Shown one piece after another: positions 10,341 to 19,015 of a stretch of 64,000 nucleotides of DNA (position 1 is its first letter; the number at the start of each line of letters is the position of its first letter). Origin of the DNA: Paenibacillus sp. JZ16. Its GTDB lineage: Bacteria; Bacillota; Bacilli; Paenibacillales; Paenibacillaceae. The notes under the pieces were generated by a model. The model ran no database searches, was not told the DNA's origin, and was given only the letters and a program-made list of their open reading frames with translations. Both the position numbers and the translations under genes were made by a program. The stretch is from the NCBI RefSeq assembly GCF_015326965.1, contig NZ_CP017659.1, positions 3,724,501 to 3,788,500 on the forward strand. The letters run 5' to 3'.

Positions 10341-11135
10341 ATGGATATTACGATTATTCTTGGCATTCTCGCCGGCTTGGCCGCGTTGATCGGAGGGTTT
10401 TTATGGGAAGGCGGGCATCTGAGCGGCCTGCTGCAAGGTGCGGCGGCGCTTATCGTATTCGGCGGCACCATCGCCGCCGTCATCGTCAGTTTCCCTGCTA
10501 CCCGGCTCCGCACCATCCCGGCTGCGCTCAAGCTGGCCTTCGGCCGCAGCAACCGTTCGTCGGACGAGCTGATTGACGCCATCGTCGATATGTCGGTTAC
10601 AGCCAGAAGAGACGGGGTGCTGGCGCTGGAGCGCATCTCGGCCGATCACGAGGACCCGTTCCTGCGGGAAGGCATGCAGATGGTCGTGGACGGCAACGAC
10701 CCGGAAATGGTTCGTCAAATCCTGGAGCTCGATATCAATGCCGCCGAGCAGAAGCACGAAGGATATGCCAAAATTTTCGAGTCCGCCGGGGGATATGCTC
10801 CTACCATGGGGATCATCGGTACCGTCATGGGATTGATCCACGTGCTGGGCAGTCTGCAAGACCCAACCGGTCTCGGACCTTCGATCGCGGTCGCTTTTAC
10901 CGCCACTTTATACGGCGTCGCGAGTGCCAATATTATCTTTTTGCCCATTGCGTCGAAGATTAAAGCACGTTCCGAAGAAGAAATTGCAAATATGGAGCTG
11001 CTGCTCGAAGGAATTATGGCTGTTCAGAACGGAGAGCACCCGCTGTTGGTTCGTAAAAAGCTAGCCTCCTTCGCTTCCGCAGGCACCACGGACATTCCGT
11101 CCTCAAGGGGGATCGCGCATGAGACAGCCGAATAG
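10341..11135 (+). CDS. Flagellar stator protein, MotA/MotP family
   Basis: A 264-residue channel subunit of the flagellar stator, embedded in the cytoplasmic membrane and partnered by the next gene. Four hydrophobic segments are seen (about residues 4-22, 30-50, 145-170 and 175-200), with a large cytoplasmic loop between the second and third. The family signature is clear in MDITIILGILAGLAALIGG and in GYAPTMGIIGTVMGLIHVL, which carries the conserved Pro and Gly residues of helix 3. The start at 10341 has AAGGAG 13 bases upstream, a rather wide gap. The next gene overlaps by 17 bases. The ion used cannot be settled from this subunit. The general look is nearer to MotP than to Bacillus MotA. 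Confidence 0.9.
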   Translation: MDITIILGILAGLAALIGGFLWEGGHLSGLLQGAAALIVFGGTIAAVIVSFPATRLRTIPAALKLAFGRSNRSSDELIDAIVDMSVTARRDGVLALERISADHEDPFLREGMQMVVDGNDPEMVRQILELDINAAEQKHEGYAKIFESAGGYAPTMGIIGTVMGLIHVLGSLQDPTGLGPSIAVAFTATLYGVASANIIFLPIASKIKARSEEEIANMELLLEGIMAVQNGEHPLLVRKKLASFASAGTTDIPSSRGIAHETAE

Positions 11136-11943
11136 ACGGCGCCGTCATCGCAAGCAGGCGGAAGGCGACCAGCGCGAACGCTGGATGATCACCTATGCCG
11201 ACCTGATTACGCTGCTCCTGATCTTTTTTGTGGTGATGTATGCCATGAGCCGGCTCGATACGGAAAAATACAAACTCGTCACCCAATCCCTGCAGGCCAC
11301 CTTCCAGAGCGGTGACAGCATCCTGGAGATGGGCTCCGGCATTACCGGCACAGCCGATACGGAGAACCATAAGAACCCTCCGCCGAAGCCTGCTGCCGAA
11401 GAGGAGGGCGGCCAAGAGAAAGATGCAGATACGGCGGCGGAGCCGCTAACCGAGCGGGAGCTCGCTTTCCGTGCCCAGGAGGAGGAGCTGGCGAACTTTA
11501 TGGGGCTCATTCAGCAATACGTGAAGGACAACCAGCTCGAGGAAGATATCTTCATCGCGGACGAGCCGCAAGGGATTGCCATTACGCTGAGCGACCGCTT
11601 CCTGTTCGATGTCGGCAAAGCCGAGCTTAAACCCGGGGCCGCTCCGGTTCTGGGCAAATTAGCCAGCCTGTTCAGCGATTTAAACACCACGGTGAGCATC
11701 GAGGGGCATACGGACAATGTGCCAATCGGCCGCTACTCCAGTTACAAGGACAACTGGGAGCTCTCCGGTGCCCGGGCGATGTCGGTGCTGCGCTTCTTCC
11801 TCGACAACAGCAAGCTGGACCCGGAAGGCTTCCAATACGCAGGCTATGCCGATACAAGACCAGCCGCGGATAATGCGACTGCCGAAGGCAAGCAGAAGAA
11901 TCGGCGGGTTGAAATTACCGTTCTACGACAGCTTAAGGAGTAG
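11119..11943 (+). CDS. Flagellar stator protein, MotB/MotS family (OmpA-like peptidoglycan anchor)
   Basis: The 274-residue partner of the MotA-like protein. A basic N-terminus is followed by one transmembrane helix beginning WMITYADLITLLLIFFVVMY, whose Asp is the ion-carrying residue of the stator. A Pro/Glu-rich linker (about residues 70-115) leads to a C-terminal OmpA-like domain (SIEGHTDNVPIGR ... NWELSGARAMSV ... KNRRVEI) that anchors the stator to peptidoglycan. ITYADLITLLLIFF followed by MSRLD resembles MotS (sodium-type) more than MotB (proton-type) of Bacillus. This is a judgement from memory, not an alignment. No flagellar structural genes adjoin it, since it stands next to uvrB, so it may be an accessory stator. 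Confidence 0.9.
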   Translation: MRQPNRRRRHRKQAEGDQRERWMITYADLITLLLIFFVVMYAMSRLDTEKYKLVTQSLQATFQSGDSILEMGSGITGTADTENHKNPPPKPAAEEEGGQEKDADTAAEPLTERELAFRAQEEELANFMGLIQQYVKDNQLEEDIFIADEPQGIAITLSDRFLFDVGKAELKPGAAPVLGKLASLFSDLNTTVSIEGHTDNVPIGRYSSYKDNWELSGARAMSVLRFFLDNSKLDPEGFQYAGYADTRPAADNATAEGKQKNRRVEITVLRQLKE

Positions 11944-12022
11944 GAAGAGGCGTCATGCGGCTAAACCCGCTCCCCTGCCTTGCCTTAAGAAAACTTTTAA
12001 CCCATCGTCACCTATAGTAAAT

Positions 12023-12079
12023 AAGCGCCCGGCAGACTGAATGGACATGCATTCAGATCTGGCCGGGCGCTTTTGTTTT
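12023..12079 (+). terminator. Strong terminator between motB-like and ABC permease genes
   Basis: AAGCGCCCGGC pairs perfectly with GCCGGGCGCTT, with an inner CTGAATG/CATTCAG stem, followed by TTTTGTTTT on the plus strand. On the minus strand the same hairpin ends in TTATTT, so it may also stop the convergent ABC operon. Confidence 0.88.
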
Positions 12080-12142
12080 ATCAAAAAATGATTCGATCAC
12101 TGACAACGTTCCTAAGAGCCACGAGATATCCAGCATACTCGT

Positions 12143-13306
12143 TTATGCGCCGTGCCCAACTCCGCTCTCGCTTGGCCGCAGGATAGCAGAACCGACGGCG
12201 AGCAGAATGACCGCCATCAAGCCGAGAACAGCCAGAGGCAGTGCGATATCGGATAGCGTACCACCGGTGGCCGCTATCTCAACCGCTTCAATGGCCCATT
12301 TTTGCGGGATGAAGTTGGCGATTTTCTGCATGAACTCCGGCATGATGGCAAGCGGCCAGAAGCACCCGCCCAGCATGCAGGTCGGAGTGACGATCATGGA
12401 ATTGATCATGGCCGCATTCTGCCCGTTCCGGATCAACCCGGCGACCGTACTTGCCACGCCTAACGATACCAGCATAAAGGCCGTCAGAATAAGGAAATGC
12501 AGTAATAACGGCACTCCGTAATCGTAACGGAGCACATACCGGCTCAGCACAAGCACGATGATCACCTGCAGCGAGCCGACCACCAAGCTGCCCAGAAAAT
12601 TGCCTATAGCGATCTGATAGGCACGCACTGGTGCCGTGTACATGCGGGACAGCGTTCGCTGCCTGCGGTCATCGATCATCATCGAGACCACGCTGGAGAT
12701 GAGGGTCATCATGAACATCAGGGTAAAACCCGTTACGTTGGATAGGCCTGGCTTGGCGTACAGATTCAAATCCGTGACCTCCGTATCCACCCGATTCATT
12801 GCGGACTGCTTGAGCACATCTTGCAGCATCAGCATTCGGTCAACATCCGGCTCCGAGGTTTCCCGGATCAAAGCAGCTGTGCCGCTCAGACGTGTGACCG
12901 CAGAGTCTGCCGTCATTCGTATCATCACCGAAGCCTCCGAGGTTGAGACCTCGTATATCTGAACCAGCGGCTGCTGTCCTTCAATCAACCCATCGCTGAA
13001 GCCCTCCGGTATATAAACGCCTACGGTACTTTTATTCTCCACCAAGTCTTCTCTCAGCGTATTCTCGGATTCGGACTCCTTGAGTACGTATTGGCCGCTG
13101 CGCTCCAGCTCATTCATCAGATACTGACCTGCCGGGCCTTCGTCTTCATTCACATATGAGACCAGGATGCTTGCAGCCGAGGTCTGCCCCAAGAGAAACA
13201 CCGTCAAGGTAACGACCACGCAAGGAACCAGCAGGTAGACGATCCAGCCTCTTTTTCGCCCCAGCGTGCGCCGCACCATATGCCAGGCAATGGTTAGGCT
13301 ATGCAT
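12143..13306 (-). CDS. ABC-2 type exporter permease (second)
   Basis: A 387-residue membrane permease of an ABC-2 exporter. One N-terminal helix (about residues 20-40) is followed by a large extracytoplasmic domain (about 45-180) and five or six C-terminal helices, the YhaP/YhfE-like layout of ABC2_membrane_3. The segment IDDRRQRTLSRMYTAPV before the C-terminal helices is the typical cytoplasmic coupling stretch of this family. Its ATG overlaps the stop of the preceding permease by eight bases, so the two are coupled. With the ATPase gene further upstream this forms a three-gene exporter operon. The substrate cannot be read from sequence. Such systems beside a LuxR-type two-component system often export lipids, drugs or peptides. 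Confidence 0.88.
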   Translation of the reverse strand: MHSLTIAWHMVRRTLGRKRGWIVYLLVPCVVVTLTVFLLGQTSAASILVSYVNEDEGPAGQYLMNELERSGQYVLKESESENTLREDLVENKSTVGVYIPEGFSDGLIEGQQPLVQIYEVSTSEASVMIRMTADSAVTRLSGTAALIRETSEPDVDRMLMLQDVLKQSAMNRVDTEVTDLNLYAKPGLSNVTGFTLMFMMTLISSVVSMMIDDRRQRTLSRMYTAPVRAYQIAIGNFLGSLVVGSLQVIIVLVLSRYVLRYDYGVPLLLHFLILTAFMLVSLGVASTVAGLIRNGQNAAMINSMIVTPTCMLGGCFWPLAIMPEFMQKIANFIPQKWAIEAVEIAATGGTLSDIALPLAVLGLMAVILLAVGSAILRPSESGVGHGA

Positions 13307-14480
13307 GGTATCCCACCTTTCTGTACGTAATCATGGCTGCAGCTGACAGAGCTGCGGTAATCGCCGCCAGCATGCCGAGGCAGGTGACGATCAAATGCAC
13401 GTCGCTGTTCAGCATCATACGCAGCATGCTCTGCATGGCCCAATGATTGACGGTGAAGGAAGCGATCTTTTGGAAAAATTCCACGGGAAGCGGCATGAAT
13501 CCCCCGCTCACAAATGTCATGGCGATAATGATCGCCTGCATGAGCCCCCTGGCTCCTGCCGCCGTTGAGGAGACCAGGGTGATGAACGTGGCAATGGTCA
13601 TGGACGATAATGTGATTAATACGCAGACCACGATAAGCAGCAGGGGGTGGGGCCCCCATTTCACGCCGTACAGCCACATGGAACCAAGTACGATGGCTGC
13701 TGCCTGTACAAGCGTGATCAGACTGCAGCCGATAATTTTACCGGCAAATACGGTTCCGGGGGTGACGGGTGCGCTTTGCAGGCGATACAGGGTCCGGCTT
13801 TCCCGCTCTCCCAGCAGACTGCTGCTTGCCATCAGACCCGAATACAAAAGAAACATAATCAGCATGGAGGCAGCGTAGTATTGGGCTGCTGAATACGTGG
13901 CTCCTTTCTCGCCCAGTTTCCCGATGGTTACGTTCGGTCCAGACGAGGTTTCCACAGGTGCTGCCGCTTGAGCCGCAAGAACTTTATCTCCGCCCATAAC
14001 GATAACCTCAGCCTGTTTGTGATTGACATCTGCGATAAAGGTCTTAAAGATCGTGTCTGCCACCAGGTTGAGATTACGGTCTCTTCCGGGCAGCAATTCA
14101 AGCTTCACGGCCGCTCCCTGACCCATCCGTTCATCAAAGGAAGCGGGAACCACTACCGCGTAATCGACCTCGCCCCTGCGCAGCTTTCCTTCAACCTCTT
14201 CACGGCTGGCTGCCATCTCATGAACGAGAATTTCCTGGATCTCCGGCGAGCCGGTTAGAGCCTGAATACTCCCCGGCAGCTGGCCTCCATCTGCAGCACC
14301 CAACACAAACCCCACCCTGACCGATGACTGTTTAAATTCCTGATCATTGCCGAACCAGCCCGAGAGCGCGTTTCCCAATATAAAAATAAGGATGAGCGGC
14401 AGCAAAAACTGGTTGATCAGCACCGTTCGGCTGGTAGCCATCCGCTTCAGCTCAAACCAGGCGATAATCATCATATTCAT
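13299..14480 (-). CDS. ABC-2 type exporter permease (first)
   Basis: A permease of about 393 residues with the same layout as its downstream neighbour: an N-terminal helix (about residues 16-35), a long outside domain and a C-terminal block of about five helices. I prefer the ATG at 14480 (MNMMIIAWFELKRM), because GGAGG lies ten bases upstream and because the 17 residues before it are hydrophilic and unlike the family. A longer frame begins at 14531. The coupling segment GERESRTLYRLQSAPVTPG precedes the C-terminal helices, as in the ABC2_membrane_3 family. The two permeases probably form a heterodimer over the ATPase encoded just upstream. Confidence 0.88.
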   Translation of the reverse strand: MNMMIIAWFELKRMATSRTVLINQFLLPLILIFILGNALSGWFGNDQEFKQSSVRVGFVLGAADGGQLPGSIQALTGSPEIQEILVHEMAASREEVEGKLRRGEVDYAVVVPASFDERMGQGAAVKLELLPGRDRNLNLVADTIFKTFIADVNHKQAEVIVMGGDKVLAAQAAAPVETSSGPNVTIGKLGEKGATYSAAQYYAASMLIMFLLYSGLMASSSLLGERESRTLYRLQSAPVTPGTVFAGKIIGCSLITLVQAAAIVLGSMWLYGVKWGPHPLLLIVVCVLITLSSMTIATFITLVSSTAAGARGLMQAIIIAMTFVSGGFMPLPVEFFQKIASFTVNHWAMQSMLRMMLNSDVHLIVTCLGMLAAITAALSAAAMITYRKVGYHA

Positions 14481-14527
14481 CTTCGGTATTCCTCCTTCAT
14501 GGATTCCTCTGCACGTGTCCCTTATGA

Positions 14528-15466
14528 TCAATCGCGAAGCGTGCGCCCGGTCAGGCTGAGAAACAGCGTTTCAAGCCCCGGCTCCTCGCACTGCAAGGAG
14601 CGAAGCGTCGTACGGTGTTTACTGCAGATGAACAAAATATCCTGCAGCTCACCCTGAGCTGACGGTACATAAACTTCGATCTCGTTATCATTCTGCGTGA
14701 CGCGCCGAACGCGCGGGTGAATGGTCAGCTCCTCCACCAGTTCCGGTGTGATCCCATCAGCAGTAAGCATGATTTTTTCCTCATGCGCAACGCGTGCCCG
14801 AAGCTCATGCTGCGTCCCGCAGGCGATAACATGACCTTGATCCATAATCGCCACCCGATCACTGATCGCGGCAACTTCCTCCATGTAATGACTTGTATAA
14901 ATAACGGTAGAACCCATGCGGTTCAGCGTCTTCACGGATTCCAGGATATGATTCCGGGACTGCGGATCAATCCCTACCGTAGGCTCATCCATAATGATCA
15001 GCTTCGGACGGTGCGTGATCGAGCATGCAATATTCAATCTTCGTTTCATCCCTCCGGAGAAGGTGGACGGCTTTTCCTTCGCCCGATCTTGCAGGCCGAC
15101 AAACTCCAGCGCTTCTTCCACTCGTTCCTTTAACAAAGGGCCGCGCAGTCCATATAATTTTGCAAAAAAAGCAACATTGTCCCAAGCCGACATCTCTTCG
15201 TACAGAGCCAGATCCTGCGGCACCAACCCGATTCTCCGCTTCACTTCCAGCGGCTGCTCTTCAATCGAGATGCCGTCCACCTTAATGCTGCCCTGATCCT
15301 TGGGAAGAAGTCCGCAGATCATATTGATGGACGTGCTTTTGCCCGCCCCGTTCGGTCCCAGAAGCCCAAAGATTTCCCCTTCGTTCACTTCCAGGTTCAT
15401 ATGATCCACCGACAGCTTGTTTCCATATCGTTTCACGACATCCTTCATCTGCAGAAAGACCGCCAT
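14528..15466 (-). CDS. ABC transporter ATP-binding protein
   Basis: The ATPase of the three-gene ABC-2 exporter. Walker A is GPNGAGKST, the Q-loop is LVPQDLALYEE, the signature is FSGGMKRRLNIA (a GGMKRR signature typical of the CcmA/DrrA/NatA group), Walker B is PKLIIMDEPTVGID, and the H-loop is SHYMEE. The C-terminal 90 residues form the regulatory extension seen in DrrA-type proteins. I place the start at the ATG at 15466 (MAVFLQMKDVV), with GGAG nine bases upstream. An in-frame ATG 15 bases earlier is possible. The operon is divergent from a histidine kinase and response regulator, the usual arrangement for a sensor-controlled exporter. Confidence 0.92.
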   Translation of the reverse strand: MAVFLQMKDVVKRYGNKLSVDHMNLEVNEGEIFGLLGPNGAGKSTSINMICGLLPKDQGSIKVDGISIEEQPLEVKRRIGLVPQDLALYEEMSAWDNVAFFAKLYGLRGPLLKERVEEALEFVGLQDRAKEKPSTFSGGMKRRLNIACSITHRPKLIIMDEPTVGIDPQSRNHILESVKTLNRMGSTVIYTSHYMEEVAAISDRVAIMDQGHVIACGTQHELRARVAHEEKIMLTADGITPELVEELTIHPRVRRVTQNDNEIEVYVPSAQGELQDILFICSKHRTTLRSLQCEEPGLETLFLSLTGRTLRD

Positions 15467-15551
15467 CTTCACCATCTCCATTTCTCAAATCTCTCGTATC
15501 CATTCGTTGATTTTATTCTATCTGGAATCGCCGAATTTTTAAGGTAGAAGA

Positions 15552-15610
15552 AGTCACTTTATAGGGTGACGAAAGTCATCTCCTTACCGAAAACATCCAT
15601 GTGATATAAT
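15552..15610 (+). promoter_or_regulatory. Putative promoter and operator of the two-component system
   Basis: TATAAT at 15605-15610 lies 55 bases before the kinase start, but no -35 matching TTGACA stands at the right distance, which is usual for activator-dependent promoters. Upstream, GTCAC (15553-15557) and GTGAC (15566-15570) form an inverted repeat, and AGTCA recurs 22 bases further on. This is a candidate response-regulator site in the divergent region. No experimental basis is available. Confidence 0.4.
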
Positions 15611-15664
15611 GAAGCCAATGTTTTGAACGGTTTGATTTCACTAAGGAAAAGGGTTTGATCGCAC

Positions 15665-16825
15665 GTGACATCCCCACTCACCTATCTAAGGTATGGCTTC
15701 ATTCTCCTTCCGGCCGCCGCGGACATCTTTTTGCAGCAGCTCGATGATTACGGGGCATACATGGTGTACATATTGCTGTTTCTGGCGATTACGGTGCTAA
15801 GCCGCTTTTTGCCATCGCCTGCTTATCTGAAGGCAGCCGCTCTGCTGGAAATCCCACTATCTCTGTGGCTATGTCATCAATTCGGCTTCATGATGGTGTT
15901 CCTATCCATCTCCACCCTATGTGTCTATTTGCCCTTGTTCGAGCGACCAGGCAGGCAATGGGCGGCGTTCGGTCACCTTCTGCTGCTCAACATGGCTATT
16001 ATCGATTACGATGCAATGCTGCTGACGACCGCCAATCTACTGTTTCTGTTCGTGGCGGTAACGTTCAACCACATCCATGAAATGAAGCAGAAGGAAGCGG
16101 ATCATATTCAGTTATACGACGAGCTGAAAAGACTGCATTTCCAGCAGGACGAGGCCGCCAGACAATTGCTGCAATTCGCCCATCAGGTAGAGAGTGCGGC
16201 GCAGGCCGAGGAGCGCAACCGGATCTCCCGCCAGCTGCATGACGACATCGGCCACCGGCTGATTCGAGTTAAAATGATGATGGAAGCAGCCCTCCTCACC
16301 GTTCCGCATGATTCCGCGCGCGGCATGGATATGCTCCGTCAAATCCGTGACCAGCTGGGAGAGAGCATGGAGCAGATGCGAACGGCCGTGAAACAGATGA
16401 ATCCGGCGCGGCGGATTACAGACGACTATTCCCTCGATCGGCTCCTGGAGGAGACAGGCAGACAGACCGGGATCGAGACAGAGCTAATATTGCAAGGAAT
16501 TCCCTATCCGCTCTATCCCAGTCAACAGGTGGTGTTATACAAAAATGCCCGTGAAGCTATCACGAACGCCATCCGCCATGGCGAGGCTAAACGGGTCCAG
16601 ATCATCCTGCATTACGGGGAACAGGACGTCCGGATGGAGGTTTCCAACGATGGTGCAGTCCAGGAGCCGGCTGGCGGCGAAGCTTCATCAAACCGTCAAG
16701 GTATCGGAATGAGCGGCATGCTCGAACGAACCCAAGTGGTGGGCGGGACGCTGGAGGTACGGAGAACCGTGCCTTTTACCGTCATCACCCGGCTGCCTGT
16801 CTACCGGAAGCGTGAGATTATGTAA
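15665..16825 (+). CDS. Two-component sensor histidine kinase (HisKA_3 family)
   Basis: A 386-residue membrane kinase of the NarL/LiaS/DesK type, starting at a GTG. Five or six hydrophobic segments fill residues of about 10-140 with almost no extracellular loop, so it probably senses a signal inside the membrane. A coiled coil leads into the dimerisation and phosphoacceptor box EERNRISRQLHDDIGHRL, with the phosphorylated His in RQLHDD. The ATPase domain shows the N-box KNAREAITNAIRHG and the G-box RQGIGMSGM. It is followed after about 50 bases by its response regulator. Divergent transcription from the ABC-2 exporter suggests that the exporter is its target, perhaps for membrane or antibiotic stress. 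No symbol can be given. Confidence 0.9.
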   Translation: MTSPLTYLRYGFILLPAAADIFLQQLDDYGAYMVYILLFLAITVLSRFLPSPAYLKAAALLEIPLSLWLCHQFGFMMVFLSISTLCVYLPLFERPGRQWAAFGHLLLLNMAIIDYDAMLLTTANLLFLFVAVTFNHIHEMKQKEADHIQLYDELKRLHFQQDEAARQLLQFAHQVESAAQAEERNRISRQLHDDIGHRLIRVKMMMEAALLTVPHDSARGMDMLRQIRDQLGESMEQMRTAVKQMNPARRITDDYSLDRLLEETGRQTGIETELILQGIPYPLYPSQQVVLYKNAREAITNAIRHGEAKRVQIILHYGEQDVRMEVSNDGAVQEPAGGEASSNRQGIGMSGMLERTQVVGGTLEVRRTVPFTVITRLPVYRKREIM

Positions 16826-16873
16826 TATAACAAGACGCAGTATCTTATTTTATCGAAAAGGTCGTGGACATCC

Positions 16874-17524
16874 ATGATATCTGTTTTAATTGTAGATGAT
16901 GATCCGTTCATTCGGGAAAGCTTGAAATTGCTGGTGGGGATGGATCCGGATATCGAAGTATCAGCTGTCGCAGAGCACGGAGAGGAAGCGTTGGCTTTGT
17001 TGGAGGAGGGACTTCCTGTCGATGTCGTGCTCATGGACATTCGCATGCCGGTATGCGACGGCGTAGAGGGATCGCGGCGGATTTGTGAACGTCACTCGGA
17101 TGTGCGAGTGCTTATGCTGACCACCTTCGATGATGATGAATATATTGTCGAAGCTCTGCGGAACGGGGCCAGCGGTTATCTGCTGAAGAACATTCCGCCG
17201 GACCGGATCATCCAGGGGATTAAAACCGTGCATGACGGAAACATGCTGATTCATCCCGATATCGCACGCAAGCTGTCCGGCATGCTTCGTCCAACGGCGC
17301 AGCCCGCCCCTAAATCCGCTGAGCTGGAACAATTCGGGCTGACCCCGACCGAGAAGAAGGTCGTCGTCCTTATTGCGGAGGGCCTGTCCAATAAGGAAAT
17401 TGCCGGACAGCTTTATTTAAGTGAAGGTACCGTCAAAAACTATGTCACCGAAATCTTGGGAAAGCTCAATCTTCGGGACCGCACGCAAATCGCCATTTTT
17501 TATTTAAAAAAAGTGCAGGGCTAA
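16874..17524 (+). CDS. Response regulator, NarL/LuxR family
   Basis: A 216-residue DNA-binding regulator paired with the kinase just upstream. The receiver domain (residues 1-120) keeps the acidic pair VDDD, phosphoacceptor Asp55 (VVLMDIRMPV), the switch Thr in LTTFDDD and the conserved Lys in YLLKN. The C-terminal LuxR-type helix-turn-helix (about 148-212) reads LTPTEKKVVVLIAEGLSNKE with the recognition helix in SEGTVKNYV. All residues needed for activity appear intact. It most likely controls the divergent ABC-2 operon and itself through the inverted repeats near 15552-15574. That is inferred from arrangement only. Confidence 0.93.
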   Translation: MISVLIVDDDPFIRESLKLLVGMDPDIEVSAVAEHGEEALALLEEGLPVDVVLMDIRMPVCDGVEGSRRICERHSDVRVLMLTTFDDDEYIVEALRNGASGYLLKNIPPDRIIQGIKTVHDGNMLIHPDIARKLSGMLRPTAQPAPKSAELEQFGLTPTEKKVVVLIAEGLSNKEIAGQLYLSEGTVKNYVTEILGKLNLRDRTQIAIFYLKKVQG

Positions 17525-17546
17525 CTCCATATACAGCATTTTGCAA

Positions 17547-17592
17547 CCAAAAAAGCGGGTCACTGTCCGATATAGGACAAAGGCCCGCTTTC
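17547..17592. terminator. Bidirectional terminator between response regulator and minJ
   Basis: AAAGCGGG pairs with CCCGCTTT around a 24-base loop that itself can pair (TGTCC/GGACA). It is followed by TTTTTTGG on the minus strand and by TTTCC on the plus strand. It therefore serves minJ best and the response regulator gene more weakly. Confidence 0.78.
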
Positions 17593-17597
17593 CAGTA

Positions 17598-18920
17598 TCA
17601 TGATGAATGGAAACCTGTTTCTTCGGAGCCGCCGGTCGTTGCATTGCCGGAAGAACCCCGCTTGCTGCGAATATGAAGTTTATTCGCCAGCAGCGTGATC
17701 AAGCTTACCGGCTTCAATCTCACCGCTATGCCATCTCTCGGATCAGGCGCCACGATAGCTCCCAGCTGATGATGATCCCCCGCGTAAATCGCACGCTGCA
17801 GGAACTTGCTCTCCCCTTGATGATTCTGAACCTCCAGCTTACAGAAGGCCGAATTCTGACGAAGGGCGCTATGCAGCTGTTCCTTGCTATGGATCAGTTT
17901 ACCGTTCACCTTCAGAATCGTCTCTCCAGCCAGAATGCCTAGTTCGCTTGCCGGACTATTCGGAAGCACCGCGAGGACGCGTAATCCACGAATCGGATGA
18001 ACAAAGATCGGACTGCGCTGCTGCTCTTCATAACGGCTGTACCACACCAAGCCTTCGTGCAGCAATAATGCCGCTAATGCAGCCACGATAGTAAGCGGTG
18101 TCCACCACTCGGCAAGCAGGCTCAATGCCAGCACAATCGCTCCGTAGAATATGAGCCGCTTCGATGTGATTCCTGCCTTCTCCTGTGGAAGCATGCTCTG
18201 CGTCATTTCCCCGAAGCCAATTACGACCGGGAGCGCCATCATCGTAAAGCCTGCGCTCCAGGCATCACCGCCGAAGAATGGCGTCCAGGGCAGCACGCTG
18301 CCTCCGCTTACCGCCGGAACAAGCAGGAACAAGGGCAAGGGCCAGAAACTCTGCATATGATAGCCGCCAACGAGCTTGCCACGCTTCCCCTCAAGGAACA
18401 GCGGTGTAGCAAAACCCGAACCCTGTATCCTGACAAGTAAGGCTTCGGCAAAATGCAGGACGGCGGATAAAGCCAGCAGCGCGGGAATGTCCAATCCAAC
18501 AATCGTTGTGGTTACTTGACTGATCCACCCATCCGGCTGCCAATTCGGAAACCAGCTTAATCCAAACTGAATGATTCCAAGAAGGCCGATGGAATAGGCA
18601 AAGCATAAGTACCGGATATGAAACAGCATCAGGATCAGGGAAGTCACCCATATGCATATAATGGCTTCCAGGCTTAAGGATATCCCGAGGAAGGCCACAA
18701 CGACGGACACGCCGATTCCTGCCAGCAGCCCGCCTAGAAACGTTCGCCATGTCTGCAACCCCCAGGAATGCAGCTTCACATGGAACAGCTTGCGCTCCAC
18801 CAGCACCTGCCTTCGGTAAAACAGCATCACAAACAAAATCGAAATATAATAAAAGGGCTGCGTCAGCAGTTGTATGCCTGCATCTATCCCATACATAAGC
18901 AGTTGTTTCAATGTCTCCAA
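17598..18920 (-). CDS. minJ: MinJ-like division topology protein with PDZ domain
   Basis: A 440-residue polytopic membrane protein that in Bacillus subtilis links DivIVA to MinCD and restricts division to midcell. Seven or eight hydrophobic segments occupy residues of about 5-300. The N-terminal motif FYRRQVLVERKLFHVKL strongly resembles MinJ. A C-terminal PDZ domain (about 315-395) contains LPNSPASELGILAGETILKVNGK. B. subtilis MinJ is about 400 residues, so this one has a slightly longer tail, rich in Ser and Gly. The start is a TTG with AAGGAG about 12 bases upstream. An in-frame ATG lies eight codons in. Its place next to ctpB and ftsEX is the same as in Bacillus and supports the identification. 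Confidence 0.85.
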   Translation of the reverse strand: METLKQLLMYGIDAGIQLLTQPFYYISILFVMLFYRRQVLVERKLFHVKLHSWGLQTWRTFLGGLLAGIGVSVVVAFLGISLSLEAIICIWVTSLILMLFHIRYLCFAYSIGLLGIIQFGLSWFPNWQPDGWISQVTTTIVGLDIPALLALSAVLHFAEALLVRIQGSGFATPLFLEGKRGKLVGGYHMQSFWPLPLFLLVPAVSGGSVLPWTPFFGGDAWSAGFTMMALPVVIGFGEMTQSMLPQEKAGITSKRLIFYGAIVLALSLLAEWWTPLTIVAALAALLLHEGLVWYSRYEEQQRSPIFVHPIRGLRVLAVLPNSPASELGILAGETILKVNGKLIHSKEQLHSALRQNSAFCKLEVQNHQGESKFLQRAIYAGDHHQLGAIVAPDPRDGIAVRLKPVSLITLLANKLHIRSKRGSSGNATTGGSEETGFHSS

Positions 18921-18983
18921 CAGCTTGCCACGCTCCTTTCAGCTTCAAGACGCTTCAAAGCTTATACTTTCTGATATCTTAAA

Positions 18984-19015
18984 AGAAAAAAAGAAGGCTA
19001 ACGTTCAGCCTTCTT
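18984..19015 (-). terminator. Terminator overlapping the ctpB stop codon
   Basis: On the minus strand AAGAAGGCT pairs with AGCCTTCTT around a seven-base loop and is followed by seven Ts. The first stem arm contains part of the ctpB stop codon (19014-19016). It suggests that minJ is mostly transcribed on its own. Confidence 0.85.

Noticed and set aside
10304..10576. Alternative plus-strand start for the motA-like gene in another frame
   Set aside because: The frame does not encode MotA residues. The 264-residue frame from 10341 matches the family from its first residues.
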